64,000 nt of DNA. Origin: Athripsodes cinereus (taxonomy: Eukaryota; Arthropoda; Insecta; Trichoptera; Leptoceridae). The DNA lies in assembly GCA_947579605.1 (NCBI GenBank), contig OX388324.1, positions 21,397,746 to 21,461,745 on the forward strand. The letters run 5' to 3'. The notes beneath the pieces were generated by a model. That model saw only the letters and a list, made by a program, of their open reading frames with translations, did no database searches and was not told the DNA's origin. Position 1 is the stretch's first letter. Each line of letters begins with the position of its first letter. The position numbers were made by a program, and so were the translations under genes. This document shows positions 20,476 through 31,437 of this stretch, one piece after another.

Positions 20476-23316
20476 TATCATGGTGGGATTGATGATCGTG
20501 TAATGGGTAAACCAGCCTAGATCAATTCAAAAGCATCTGAACACTTTTCCTGTTTTCTACTAAAGGGAGTTTGCACAACGTGTTGGCTGTGCAGATGAGG
20601 TCTGCTGCGTAATATTTTTAATATCTTCTCACACGCAAATACAAAAAAAATGAGACAAACATATTATTTAATATATTATTGTGATTCAGACTTCGATTTC
20701 CTACTAAATTCCCCTTACCCCCCATCCCCCGCCTTTGGAGCGCTGATATATTTTTTTGCTTCTGCCAATGACCTGCTGCATGTTGATGCTCTTGTTTTTG
20801 TTTAAGAATTGTTATGTTAGTTGATATTGATGAATTCATTTCATGTTTTTTTTTTTAATTTTTATAGATTGTAAACACTGATACACTTGTAATATCCGCA
20901 AACTTCTTTGGTCAAATATTAATATAATGTACTATTTTGTTATATGTGCCAAAAGACTATATGTTTGTTTGGTTAATGAATAAATATTTTTGAAATATGA
21001 TGTATTTTTTTTATTCCACAGTTTGAGAAGTGTATGTGAGTATATGAGAGGAATCATGCATGCAGTAGTGCACGTGCCGTGAGAAGTTTAAGTCTTGTTT
21101 TCTAGATAGAACACTCCGCGTACTAAAATACTGCACTTTACAGTTTAACTCGAAGAAAACTTTAACTTTTAATAATAATAGCATGACAATATTTAGGTAA
21201 GTATCTACAAAGTGATGTTATGAGAGCTTAAATAGCAAGGCGAAGCTTAAGAAATGTTACATGTTGAAACTTTGGTAGGTTGTAGATAAAAAGAAAGTTC
21301 TTAATTGTGTAATAAAAAAAATATGACATACAAAATAAAAATACCCACCTATATAAACTAATGCATGCGATTTTGTGTTACAAATTACTTACTTTACTTT
21401 TTTATATAATTTTGTCTCAACGTGCATGCTGTAGACTTAATTGGGTTGGCTTGACCGGATCATTGTGTTTTTTTATTCTTTTTATGAATGTTTTATCAAC
21501 TCTCTATGTTAGTCTCTGTGAAATAAATAAACAAATCATGGTTTTGTACAACTTACTGAACTTTACAGGACATTTGTAAACTAATAGAAAAACGGGGAAA
21601 CCTCTTCTATTCTCGTAACTCCACGGGCTATACTTACAAGGATAAATTGAGAGAAGGCAAAGAAAAGAAAATGCTTTAAAAATCCTGTCATGAAATACCA
21701 AGTTGTCCTATCGTTTTCTTCCATTCAAAAATCATATTCTAATATTGAACGTTTTACAGTGTTTGTAAAATTTTTAGATTTCTTTAACTTTGTAAGTTAC
21801 CAAATAAAAAAAAATGTTGAACAGATCAATGTAAAACAATGTTCAAAAATGTACATGATTTTGAGGAAGATTCCGTCAAACACCTACCTAAAGAAAAATC
21901 AGAAGCGTATTTAATAATGTTGTAATTAAAAAAGAGTAAAAAATAAATAAGAAGTCCAGATCATTGTTAGGAATATTGAATTTAACATTTTTTATGTGTC
22001 TCTTTAGTTTTCGGGTGTAATTAAAAAAAGATTAATAATTATTATTATGTAATGAAAAGATGAAACAATTTTAATGAGATACTGAAACTATGTAGATATA
22101 ATTAGATAGCTAGTGTCTGCGAAACCTTATTTTAATTACAATTTGTCTCGTCTTTTCTCAGGATAATAATCTTATACTTAGTAATTTAATTAATATCATA
22201 AGGCTTTTTGACGGCACCATCATTGTTTTAATGATAAAGTATCTTTGCTACCGTCCGTCCGTTTAATTGTGAAAGCTTTCGTAAACAAGAATCGACGCGT
22301 CAAATTAAATTCATCGACGCGACGTCATAATGAGTCATTCACATAATAATGGATTAAAAACCAGATTAAGGCCTGCTTGACATTTTTTCTCTTAATTTTC
22401 GATTACGTTCAGAGTAGAAAATAATAAGCTAGATATCATTTGACTGAAGCATTTGTAATAAAATAAAATAATTTCCTATAATACGAACTGTTATTTAGTT
22501 TTCTTTTTATTTTAATAAGAAATTTCAATTTAAGTACTTTATTTCACAATACAATCGATGTCTGTCAAGAAAGCAAAAAATAAACTTTGATAAATTCATT
22601 TGAGACATTTTGAATCAATTATAACACCGGAGCTTTGCAAATTTATTTCGAAATGAAAATTAGAAAACGAAAAAAAATATCTTGTGATTTACCCCATTAA
22701 GAAGATGAATAAATAAAGCAGGTCTGACAGACCCCTCCCAAAGGTTTAGTATTTATTATTATTTTATTTTATATTCAGCGGTGCGCCTTCAGGTTTATTT
22801 AACACAATAATTACACCCGTCTGGCTACTCAGGGAATGATAATTAAACTGTCAAGAAAATTAGAGAACAGACGACATGAGTAATTTTGTGAAATGGTTAC
22901 ACTGATAAACAAATTACTTAAAATTTCCTTCACAAATTAACGTTTTATTTTATTGTTTTTCTGTCACAACACAGCCTTACGGCTAGTGTGGTAGACGGAC
23001 CCTTTGCATATTTTAATTCCGTTAGTATTTATATTATATGAAATAATGAACATGAATATTTAAAAAAAAAAAATTATTTTTATACCCCGATTGGGTACAA
23101 ATTCAATCAATCCCGAGAAAAATGAATATTTCATGAAAACAAATGGAAGTTTTGACAATTTGATAACAGATAAAAATCGACATCTGTATTATATTTTCAA
23201 TAAATTGCAAAACATATCCACAACTTCGCGATATCTCCACATATATATTATTATTTGGATGATTTGTAAAGCGCCGTTTTGTGAAAAAAATCCACCTCAA
23301 GGGCGCTCTTTGCTAA
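20476..23316. other. AT-rich DNA, no gene
   Basis: The segment 22215-22345 is less AT-rich and apparently unique (GTCCGTCCGTTTAATTGTG, CGACGCGTCAAATT, GACGCGACGTCATAATGAG), with CGACGCG occurring twice. This could be conserved regulatory DNA. Elsewhere I see only short open frames. Confidence 0.45.
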
Positions 23317-23850
23317 CTAAGGTTGTGCCTGGATTATTCCGTGAGATTTCTTGAATAGATAAGTCTTCAGTTGGTTCTTGAAACGAGATATGTCCTGCGT
23401 TTCTCTGATTATTTGTGGAAGCCTGTTCCAGACTACAGGTGCAGATATTGCAAAAGCATGCTCGCATGGTTTCGATACAGTACTGGTCACCTCCAATTTA
23501 GTTGTAATATCTTGACAAGACCTAAGTGTTGTCTGTCTATGACTTAACGCCTGTCTACCGCAGAGTTCCATGATATATTCTGGGGCCATAGCATGAAGTG
23601 CCTTAAATATTGTCAAACACACTTTAAATTCGACTCTCTCCGGACATCTGAGCCAGTGAAGAGATTGAAGGGTGGCAGATATGTGTGAAGAGCGATTCAG
23701 TTGATAAATGAAACGTGCAGCCGCATTAAAAACGGACTGAATCCTCTGGAGTTGATATTGTGGCAGATTTGCGAGGATGCCATTGCAGTAATCCAATCGT
23801 GATACGACGAATGAGTCAATTATGTGTGCACTTTGGACGTTCTGATTCAT
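23317..23850 (-). pseudogene. CR1/L2-like LINE, C-terminal RT region
   Basis: A 177-codon frame, open throughout. It carries VVSRLDYCNGILANLPQYQL, QSVFNAAARFIY, LHWLRCPERVEFKV, FKALHAMAPEYI, APVVWNRLPQIIRE and FKNQLKTYLF. These are the consecutive conserved blocks after the reverse-transcriptase core in CR1/L2/Rex-type LINEs (S-x-DYCN, NAAAR, LHWLP-like, K-x-LHG-like, WN-x-LP, FK-x-x-L-K-x-x-L). It would be the last ~180 residues of a much longer ORF2. The RT catalytic FADD-type motif is upstream and missing. The absence of stops suggests a young or recently arrived copy; this clade is less usual than Jockey or RTE in moths. Confidence 0.85.
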
Positions 23851-24658
23851 ACATACACTTACGTAGAGACCGTAGACAGAAACTTCTCGTTTAGAAAATA
23901 AGATATGACTAATTTTATTAACTTGAAATTTGCCTACTACCTATACCCAATAAAAATAATTGACTTTAATTTTTGTGTAAATAAAAGCAAAACATCATCA
24001 TGATCTTCAGTTCGCTCTTTAACGCTCCTCTATGAAGCACATGCCTGAAACCAGCCTCCCCCATTCAGAGCGTCTCTGCATCAATTGAATCACCTTTTTC
24101 CATAACATTTCTAGCTTTTTGATGTCGTTGTCATAGTAAAAATTGTATTGGGAAAGAGGGATGTACATACTTATAATATATTTAACAAATAAATACGTTC
24201 AAATGAACATATTCGAATATTATTTATAGTACAATTTCTTTAACAAGTAAAAAATATTATAATAATGTCGAGGACTTACGGAACTCATAAAAAAAGTTAC
24301 TATAAAGTTATAATCTCTAAAGCTCTTAAAGCTCTATCAGGATATTAGTATACTTTTCATGATCAATTAAGTTACTAAGTTTGTGGTCACTCGCAAGGAG
24401 GATTTTTTAAATACTACCTACATCTTTTTTATAATATTAACACGTCTTAACTCCTTGTTTATTATTCCTGTAAAACTGAAATATTCCTAAATATTTTGAA
24501 AACATCGTAACATATTTATTGATTCTTGAATGAGATTATATTTATTGGTTCTTGAAATCTTCATCTTAAATGATCCATCTTGAGCTTTGACCCTTTTCTT
24601 TTCTTTTTTCCCTTCTCTTTACATCTTATTTATGTGTATTGTAAACTTTTTGTCTATA
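23851..24658. other. AT-rich DNA with a family I repeat copy
   Basis: 23985-24170 (CAGAGCGTCTCTGC, CAATTGAATCAC, TGATGTCGTTGTCATAGT) is repeated at 29605-29770. The remainder is AT-rich without recognised content. Confidence 0.5.
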
Positions 24659-25290
24659 CACTGAGAAAAGGTACATCTCCAAATTCAATTGATATTTCAC
24701 AATAAATTGTTTTGCTCGCCTTACCATTGATATAATATGACATAAAGATCAAATTCAACATTACGTAACATCAATTCATTTCGCTTTTACCATTAACTAT
24801 ATTTCGTTCGGCGCTTACCAATCTTTTAGTTACCCAAACATCCGTGTATGGCGCTAGTTGGTTTAAAATCATAGTCAGGTTAGAACATATGGCTTGTGAA
24901 ATTGCCACACGCATAAAAATACATTATGATTGACGAAACGTATTTCAATAGTACAATATTGTTTTATTTATTTGTAGTATTTTCGTTATTATACAAATAA
25001 CTAAATACTTATTTATTGTAATTTAATATAATGAATACATTAGAATGGTTGTAAAATGTGTTATATCAATATAAGTGGAAATATTTTGATAAAAAAAAAA
25101 CAGTACTTTGGTCATTATTAATTACTCTAATGGCAACACTAGTATTCGATGTCATTCATTGGTTTCCCGTTGTGTTTTGTTGATTTCTGTCAAGCCGTTT
25201 TCGTATTTCGATGTTTTTTTTTAGTGGATTGAGGATTATTGTAAAAACATTTACTCACATTTAAATCAAGATCCCTCATAATATTGCATT

Positions 25291-26369
25291 ATGGCACGAA
25301 AAAATCATCTGTCATGGGAATGCAAGGTAAACCTTTGTAATTTCTTCTTATTTACTTTTATTTTTATATGATTTTAAGCATCAATGGTTTTGATATAATT
25401 ATGTTTTTACTTTACAGATGAAACGCAATGTGGAAAATAACGTGGAATTACAGAATGAAAGTCTACCATCAAGTAACCATTTGGTGAGTAACATTGAACT
25501 AACCTTGAGTGCTTGTGGATGGACTAATAAGGTTATTATTTAATTAAATGAATATTTTTTGCTTCACAGATTACAGAATGTAATGTTAAAAACCATGTGA
25601 TGAAATGAAAGTGAACCTTCAACCATGAATTTGGTATGTAATATTGAACTAAAATTGATTTTGTTTGTGAATGAACAACTTTATTAGTTATCATTTGGTT
25701 CAATAAATCATTTTTGTACTTTTAGACTGTGGAGGAAACAAACGAGGTTGTGATTGAGTATATACATTGAAGGAGACCCACTGTCCTCCTGGATAGTTCA
25801 GAAATCTGGGGACTTATCCGATTAAATTTCTACACTAACAAATTTCTCCACACAAGAGGTGCCATGATGGGCAGCCTGAAGAACCGGCCGGCAAAAACCC
25901 CCACGTGCAGAATCTTTTGACTTGACTACACTCCTTTGATGTCCCTCTAGCCGAGAGAAGCATATACATACATAAAATATGTTACGAGCAAAAGCATTTC
26001 CAGCTCAACAAATAATGAATCTTTATAAAGTCCAGTCCATGATGAGTTGGTATGAGATGTTTAATTTGCAATAATTGTTTTATCTACAAGCCAAATTTGA
26101 GTTTTTATTGACGATTAACTAAAATTTGTACTTTACAGAATGTTGCAGAACATCAACAAATTGGTGAAGCTGTTGCACTAGATTTGGTTTGTATACTTCA
26201 AATTCTGTTATTTTAATTTCTATTTTTTCGGGTTCAAAAATAACTTTTAGTTATATATTTTACTTTTACAGAAAAAAGGTCAAATGGAATTATCAAAAGG
26301 CTAGAAGAAAACAAATTAGTAGAATTGGGGCATTCATACTCAAACAGAAAGGGTCAACTATCAGCGTGA
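25291..26369 (+). pseudogene. Decayed gene of small phase-0 exons inside the transposon
   Basis: Exon 1 25291-25326 (MARKNHLSWECK), donor GTAAAC; exon 2 25418-25483 (MKRNVENNVELQNESLP...), acceptor TTTACAG, donor GTGAGT; exon 3 25570-25633, a duplicate of exon 2 with stops; exon 4 from 25726 (TVEETNEVVIEYIH); exon 5 26139-26186 (NVAEHQQIGEAVALDL); last exon 26272-26369 reads KRSNGIIKRLEENKLVELGH after a one-base slip in an A run, and stops at 26367. Exon 2 plus its intron (152 bp) and exon 3 plus its intron (156 bp) are tandem duplicates, including ACATTGAACTAA-type intron starts. I recognise no protein family. The splice-site regularity argues for a once-functional gene, either the element's own or captured. 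Confidence 0.5.
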
Positions 26370-26484
26370 AAAATTTTTGTTCCCATAGAAAAATGTTGCA
26401 GAGAAATTATACCAAAATAAAATAACTCCCGTAGAGCAACAAAGTGGTATGATTAGAATTTGTATTTTTTTTATTTATTTTGAT

Positions 26485-26990
26485 ATAATGAAAACAAAAT
26501 TGTTTTTGGTTTTACTACGATTTATTTGTTAAATAAGTTACCAGGTTTCGTTCATGAGGTCATTGTCAAACTAAACTGTTGATTTGAATAAATTGTGATT
26601 TTAAGTTTGTTTGTAAATGATATAAATATAGCCTACTGTCTTCCTTAATCTTTACCAATAAAATGTCACATTATCTATATAATTTAATTGATTCTATAAT
26701 CAATATAATTTAAATCATATACAACACAACCAACTGTTCTTTCTGAATTTCCCTCAATAATTTTTGCATTATATAAAACCTTTGCTCTAAGAATATATTG
26801 TTATACCTACCTACTAAGACATAGTATTTAAGTAACAACACGGCCTATAGTAAATTTAGTTTGACAATGCCCTCATAGGTCGAAACCTGGTAATTTATTT
26901 AACAAATAAATCGTAGTAAAACCAAGAACAAATTTGTTTTCATTATATCAATATAATGGAGTTTTACAAAATCAACGTCGACTCAATCAA
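26485..26990 (+). repeat. Family F hairpin repeat with hammerhead-like module and mini-ORF
   Basis: Inverted arms 26485-26577 and 26858-26948 (AAATCGTAGTAAAACCAA and its complement). The right arm carries TTGACAA (26861), a stem-II-like segment ending GGTC, GAAA (26882-26885), palindrome ACCTGGT and then A, giving a GTA cleavage-like triplet at 26892. At 26956 an ATG starts MEFYKINVDSINLF. The core TTGACAA departs from CTGATGA at three positions, so an active ribozyme is unlikely in this copy. It is nested inside the putative transposon. Confidence 0.7.
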
Positions 26991-27490
26991 TTTATTTATT
27001 TTGTTAATACACTTAAATACAAACAAACAGCTATTACAGATTATATAGTTTAACTTAAATATTGTATGGTTTGCAAGCCAGTGAAGTTTGTTAAATTATT
27101 TTACATCATATTATCAACACTATGTTCCAGTTAAGTTCCAAGAACAAAAAGAAATAAAAACAAAATGCACTCGATTGCGCAGATCGAGGCAATAACAATG
27201 AAGGCAAAAAGAAAAACATTCAGTCGTGAAATGAATACGCTATTACAAAAAAAAACACAAGCAATGACTGATGCTCAGGGGGGGGGGGGATCAGTCCTCT
27301 CTGAATAAAAACTGGGGGAGGGGAACCTCACCACATTCAAGACAATCATCAACACCCTGAAGAGATCTAGAAATAGCACCTTTGAGTTTTGGCAATGATG
27401 ATAAGTAAAATTCACAAACCACTCGTACCGGGTGGAATGCCTGTGAATAATAATAATAAGTAAAATTCAACATCCCTGAAGAAAGAGTTG
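26991..27490 (-). repeat. Family J repeat, first copy
   Basis: Shares AAACAAACAGCTA(A/T)TACA, GTGAAGTTTGTTAAATTATT and AACCTCACCAC with 28735-29560. Minus-strand reading shows CTTCAGGG, ACTTATCATCATTGCCAA and TGATTGTCTTGAATGTGGTG, a remnant of the short frame that is clearer at 29557-29306. It contains a run of G (27280-27290). Confidence 0.6.
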
Positions 27491-28076
27491 TAATTTCTGC
27501 ACGACCTTTGGAAGAATTCTATAATACTCGTATGATATATTTATTATGTCTTTATAAATTGTCCTTATTTTTATATTTTTTTAATTGAAATTTTTAATAA
27601 ATTATTATATTACATAAGAATTTAAAAGAAAAAAATCATTTTTATTTCCTTGCTACTTTTTTTACTTATATATTAATCACAATGTTTATTTGTAAAATGT
27701 GAATAATTATTCTAATAATATTATTATTTTTGTTAGATTTTTTCAAATAATAATTATAGTGTTATTAGAAAAATAGATCACATTTTACAACTAATCGCGA
27801 TTAATATTATTGGACTTTGACAGCTACAAGCAAGGTCATGTAGAGGTACCTACGTAAGTATGACAAGTAATTCGATTGATTCTTACCAACGATTCGTTCG
27901 GCAGCCAACTTCAAGTTGATGACGTCACTGTGAAGAAGTTGTTGGTAAATGTACCAATGAATTGGTTGCGAAGTTAATAGATCTGTACTAGTGAATCGTT
28001 GTTACGAACTCTGGTCCTAATTTGATAGTACGTACCAATGATTCGTTGTGAAATTTCGTTAGTATTTTTCTCAGTG

Positions 28077-28690
28077 TATGTGAATGTATGTATGTTTGCT
28101 TTGTATTCTGTATCACATACAAGTATTGTTTTTGAGTTGTAAGTATGTGTCTCAATTGTATAACTGGTTGGTTGTCAGAAATTGCCTGCAGGCAATAAAT
28201 CCGCCATTCCACTACTTAAAAAATTACAGTAAAGATTATTTTATTCTTTACTGTATATTAATAACAAGCATAGTTACAGATAAATATGACAACATCAAAA
28301 AATAAAATCGAACAAAAAAATGTATCAAATACAATTTTTTCAACGAAATTGATATTCTATGCGAAGAAAAAAATGCCGCATTTATTATTTTTATTTATTA
28401 ATTTTATAGCCTTGAGTAAAATAAAATTTATTATTCACCCGGTTTATCTCATTTTACAAGTAACAAAGACAACAATCGTTGAGTACGTACCTAAATTGTT
28501 TATTGTTTATTTCCTTGTTAGAAATGCTATGATGGTAAATTCAATACTTATGAAAGAAGTATAACACATACTTACAAATTCGTTTGAAAATGTTCTTTTA
28601 ATATTTCGAATATTATGTTTTATTATATTCTACAAAAGTAAACATAACTTAATTTGTGATTGATACTGTTTCATAAACAATTGTTTGAAT
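28077..28690. other. AT-rich DNA, nothing recognised
   Basis: A plus frame of 92 codons (28286-28564) is hydrophobic and lysine-rich, as expected of random AT-rich sequence. I do not consider it a gene. Confidence 0.4.
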
Positions 28691-28885
28691 TAAAATTAAT
28701 CCGAGATTTTCTCTACTCCATCATTATTTTATTTTATTAATATGTATTATGATACAAACAAACAGCTAATACAAATTATATAGTATGACTTAAATATTGT
28801 AAGATTTACAAGTCCGTGAAGTTTGTTAAATTATTTTACAAATATATATTATTTTCAACACTAGATATTATGTTAGAACTAAAAA
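28691..28885. repeat. Family J duplicated arm, left
   Basis: TAAAATTAATCCGAGATTTT to GTTAGAACTAAAA is repeated at 29080-29257, where about 17 bp (around TATAGTATGACTTAAA) are missing. The two arms flank a tRNA-derived SINE. A (TA)n run follows the left arm at about 28886-28901. Confidence 0.8.
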
Positions 28886-28904
28886 TATATATATATATAT
28901 TTTT

Positions 28905-29079
28905 TTAAAAAGATATATGGGTTTTGTTTGTTATAAACCCAAATACAACCTTATACACCTTTCACAGTAAGCTACTAAAAGCTTGTGTCGTGAAAGGGGA
29001 GTTTGCCGGCACCTGGTATCGAACCACCGACCCCATGTTCACGAGGCCGAGACTCTACCTCCAGGCTACCGACGAACTC
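28905..29079 (-). repeat. tRNA-derived SINE, second type
   Basis: Reversed, it begins GTTCGTCGGTAGCCTGGAGG, with A box TAGCCTGGAGGTAGAG and B box GGTTCGATACC. It continues with GGTGCCGGCAAACTCCCC, ACGACACAAGCTTTTAG, CTTACTGTGAAAGGTGT and a TTGGGTTTATAACAAAC-type end. The same family lies on the plus strand at 61915-62090. Confidence 0.85.
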
Positions 29080-29560
29080 TAAAATTAATCCGAGATTTTC
29101 TCTACTCCATCATTATTTTATTTTATTAATATGTATTATGATACAAACAAACAGCTAATACAAATTACATTGTAAGATTAACAAGTCCGTGAAGTTTGTT
29201 AAATTATTTTACAAATATATATTATTTTCAACACTAGATATTATGTTAGAACTAAAAAAATGAAAACAAAATGCTCTTGATGAGACAATCCATGCATCAA
29301 ACAAGTTAAAACAAAAAGTTTAACCTTATATGAAATGAATACGTCCTTGCAAGTATAAACAAGTAATCAGTAACGCTTAGCAATGGGGCAAATGCTCTCC
29401 GAATAATAAATAGGGGTATATTGAGGGTGGAGAATCTCGTGTGAACCTCACCACGTTTAGGATAGTCATAACCAGAACCTTGGCAATGATGACAAGTAAA
29501 AATCAACCGTCCTGAAGGAAGAGTAATAATTTCCGCACGATCTTCGTTAGAATGCATATT
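29080..29560 (-). repeat. Family J repeat, second copy, with short frame
   Basis: The first 178 bp duplicate 28691-28885. Beyond it, the minus-strand frame 29557-29306 starts MHSNEDRAEIITLPSGRLIF followed by TCHHCQGSGYDYPKRGEVH. It contains a single C-x2-C pair and matches the decayed copy at 27291-27490. The protein is not recognised; it could be the C-terminal piece of a retroelement ORF. Confidence 0.6.
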
Positions 29561-29604
29561 GTGTTTTATTTATATTACATTGCAGTAGTCGAAAAATATT
29601 ATCA

Positions 29605-29770
29605 TAATTATTATCTCGCTAATCAAAGCTCTATTCGGGAGCACAGGGCAGAAACCAGTCTTCTTTAATCAGAGCGTCTCTGCGCCAATTAAGTCAATTA
29701 CACTTTCCACGATATTCTTAGCGCTCTGATGTCGTTGTCATAGTTACGATGTATTGAGAAAGAATTACAA
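29605..29770. repeat. Family I repeat, second copy
   Basis: AATCAGAGCGTCTCTGCGCC, CAATTAAGTCAATTACA and TGATGTCGTTGTCATAGT match 23985-24170. Element type unknown; about 165 bp shared. Confidence 0.65.
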
Positions 29771-30262
29771 CCAGACCGTTGAAACCCTTGTGGACTACTA
29801 TCACTGGACGTTCTCAAAATATGATCCAACTAAGAACATTGTCTCTTCTACCTAAAAGATACTACATATCTTTGCTGAGTGTGCTATTGCGCATGGCATC
29901 ATTTGTAACATGCTTATATCATGAGCAAATTATGCTTTTTCCACCTTACAACCAAACCAAATCCGAAATCCGTCAAAAACACCTGATAGCAGAACAAACA
30001 TAATACCAAACTCTCCTGCCGGCAAGGCTATAAAATTATTGAATGATTTGAATTTTTCAACAAAGCATACAATAACTTTATCGCCAGGATAGAGACTCTC
30101 CTTTGATTCTGTTGTTTCTTTTAAATTATATCTTTTTCGTGTTTTTCTTTTGTTTTCTTTTTTGTTTTCTTTTTTTTCTTCATTTTTCCTGCTGAGATCG
30201 CCTTGGCCAAAAGCTGTTATAGTCTCGGTGCAGGGCGATGTTTTTGGAATAATAATAATAAT
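29771..30262 (+). repeat. LINE 3' end with (TAA)n tail
   Basis: The last ~90 bp read CCTGCTGAGATCGCCTTGG, CCAAAAGCTGTTATAGTCTC and GTGCAGGGCGATGTTTTTGG, then AATAATAATAATAATT. A 5'-truncated copy of the same end lies on the minus strand at 43625-43692. A TAA-repeat tail and shared 3' end indicate a LINE. The upstream 74-codon frame (29779-30003) may be part of it but has no recognised motif. TTTTCTTTTG-type low complexity lies at 30110-30185. Confidence 0.65.
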
Positions 30263-30399
30263 TTTCGATATTTCGTTTTTCCGCTTTTGAACCTTGGATA
30301 GTTGGTATGACCAAAGCCGTGTTGAAGGATTGGGATAAAAAAGACCTTGAAAAGCGACATTATGTTCTAAGACGTCTTCTACTTAGAAATAACATATAA
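30262..30399 (+). CDS. Possible coding fragment, unrecognised
   Basis: Directly after the (TAA)n tail, a 45-codon frame reads FSIFRFSAFEPWIVGMTKAV followed by LKDWDKKDLEKRHYVLRRLL and LRNNI before TAA. The amino-acid mix (two W, many charged residues) is unlike the surrounding AT-driven frames. It has no start codon of its own near the 5' side and no clear splice acceptor. It could be the end of an old transposon or host exon interrupted by the LINE insertion. I do not recognise the protein. Confidence 0.25.
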   Translation, partial: FSIFRFSAFEPWIVGMTKAVLKDWDKKDLEKRHYVLRRLLLRNNI

Positions 30400-31437
30400 A
30401 TTATTCTTTAATAAATATAATATCACAGAGCTTAGTACATAGTTGCTTATCTTCATAATGAATAATATCTGTCTACTTGCAATCACAGTCATAATCACTT
30501 TCTGTCACAGTAACAATAACATTTACTTTACTGTTATTATCCGTGGTGTCTGCTACTTTAGCGATAACTGTAATTCTGTACTAGCTTTTTAGCCCGGCTT
30601 TAGGTAGGGAATGATAAAAAATATGGCGGGTAATTTAATGCAAGAGTTTCGAAATTTCATGTGAAATATCTCGGGTTTGATGGTTTCTCATTTGAGTTTC
30701 TTCATACCCACGATTCAAAACTATCGTTTGATCTATGGCGGTATTTTAGATATTTTTGAGTATGTCTTAGGTCAAATAACTATTTTTAAAGAATTAGTTA
30801 ATAGTGCGTAACAACAAAAACTAGCAGCACCTGATGAAATATGATCGACAGTGTGTCATGATTTGTAAATGTTGTAAATGAGGTGCATTATTTTTCTAGA
30901 TCTTTTGTGGTATGGGTAGTCTCTATATGTATATGAATGACTTCTGATCAAATTTGTATGCAAAATGTATGCAAAAAACCAACAGGCATTCTATGGACGC
31001 AAGATCATGATTTAATGCACGAGGATAATATAGGGTGATAGTTTTTTAAGTCACAAGTCAAGTCTCTGTCCGACTGTACGCAGTGAAATGTAGTAATATT
31101 TTATATGTTTTTTTATTTTATTCTTCTTGTACATCATCATTCATATAACAAATTTAATAAAGCAGTATACACAAGAAAAAATATGATGATGTGCAGTGGC
31201 GAGATTATCACTATATAGTGATTTATTCCATCTAACCACGTCACATTAACACTAAACAGAAATATAAATAATAATAATAAAAACACAAACAATAAGAAAA
31301 TATCTACACAAATTATATTGAAAAAAAAAAAAACTACAATCCACACACCTAACATTCCAAAGGGATCGGGAACTAATAGGAAGGGGTTAGGGGACGGATG
31401 CTGAGTTAGAAAATTTTGAAATTTATCTTTTTTTTTT
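30400..31437. other. AT-rich DNA, nothing recognised
   Basis: No gene or repeat I can support. A hydrophobic minus frame (31355-31137) mirrors AT-rich low complexity. Confidence 0.4.

Larger units (their letters stand above)
24659..28076. mobile_element. Putative DNA transposon with TA-flanked inverted ends, decayed
   Basis: Left end CACTGAGAAAA (24659-24669) and right end TTTTCTCAGTG (28066-28076) are exact inverted repeats, each flanked by TA. Inside them the inverted match resumes at ATTTCACAA(T/C)(A/G)AAT. Near both ends TTCGTTCGGC and TTACCAA(T/C) occur, like subterminal transposase-binding repeats. The interior holds mini-exons (25291-26369) and nested repeats (26485-27490). TA flanks and CACTG ends would fit a Tc1-like or CACTA-like element, but no transposase motif is visible, so the superfamily is open. 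Confidence 0.55.

Noticed and set aside
26861..26892. Calling the family F module an active hammerhead ribozyme
   Set aside because: The core reads TTGACAA instead of CTGATGA and helix I is not evident; listed only as hammerhead-like.
28286..28564. 92-codon lysine/hydrophobic frame as a small membrane protein
   Set aside because: Composition equals that expected from random AT-rich DNA; no start context, conservation or repeat evidence.
30110..30185. TTTTCTTTTG tract as a terminator or branch/polypyrimidine signal
   Set aside because: Low-complexity T/C-rich sequence within a LINE 3' region; no adjoining exon is supported.
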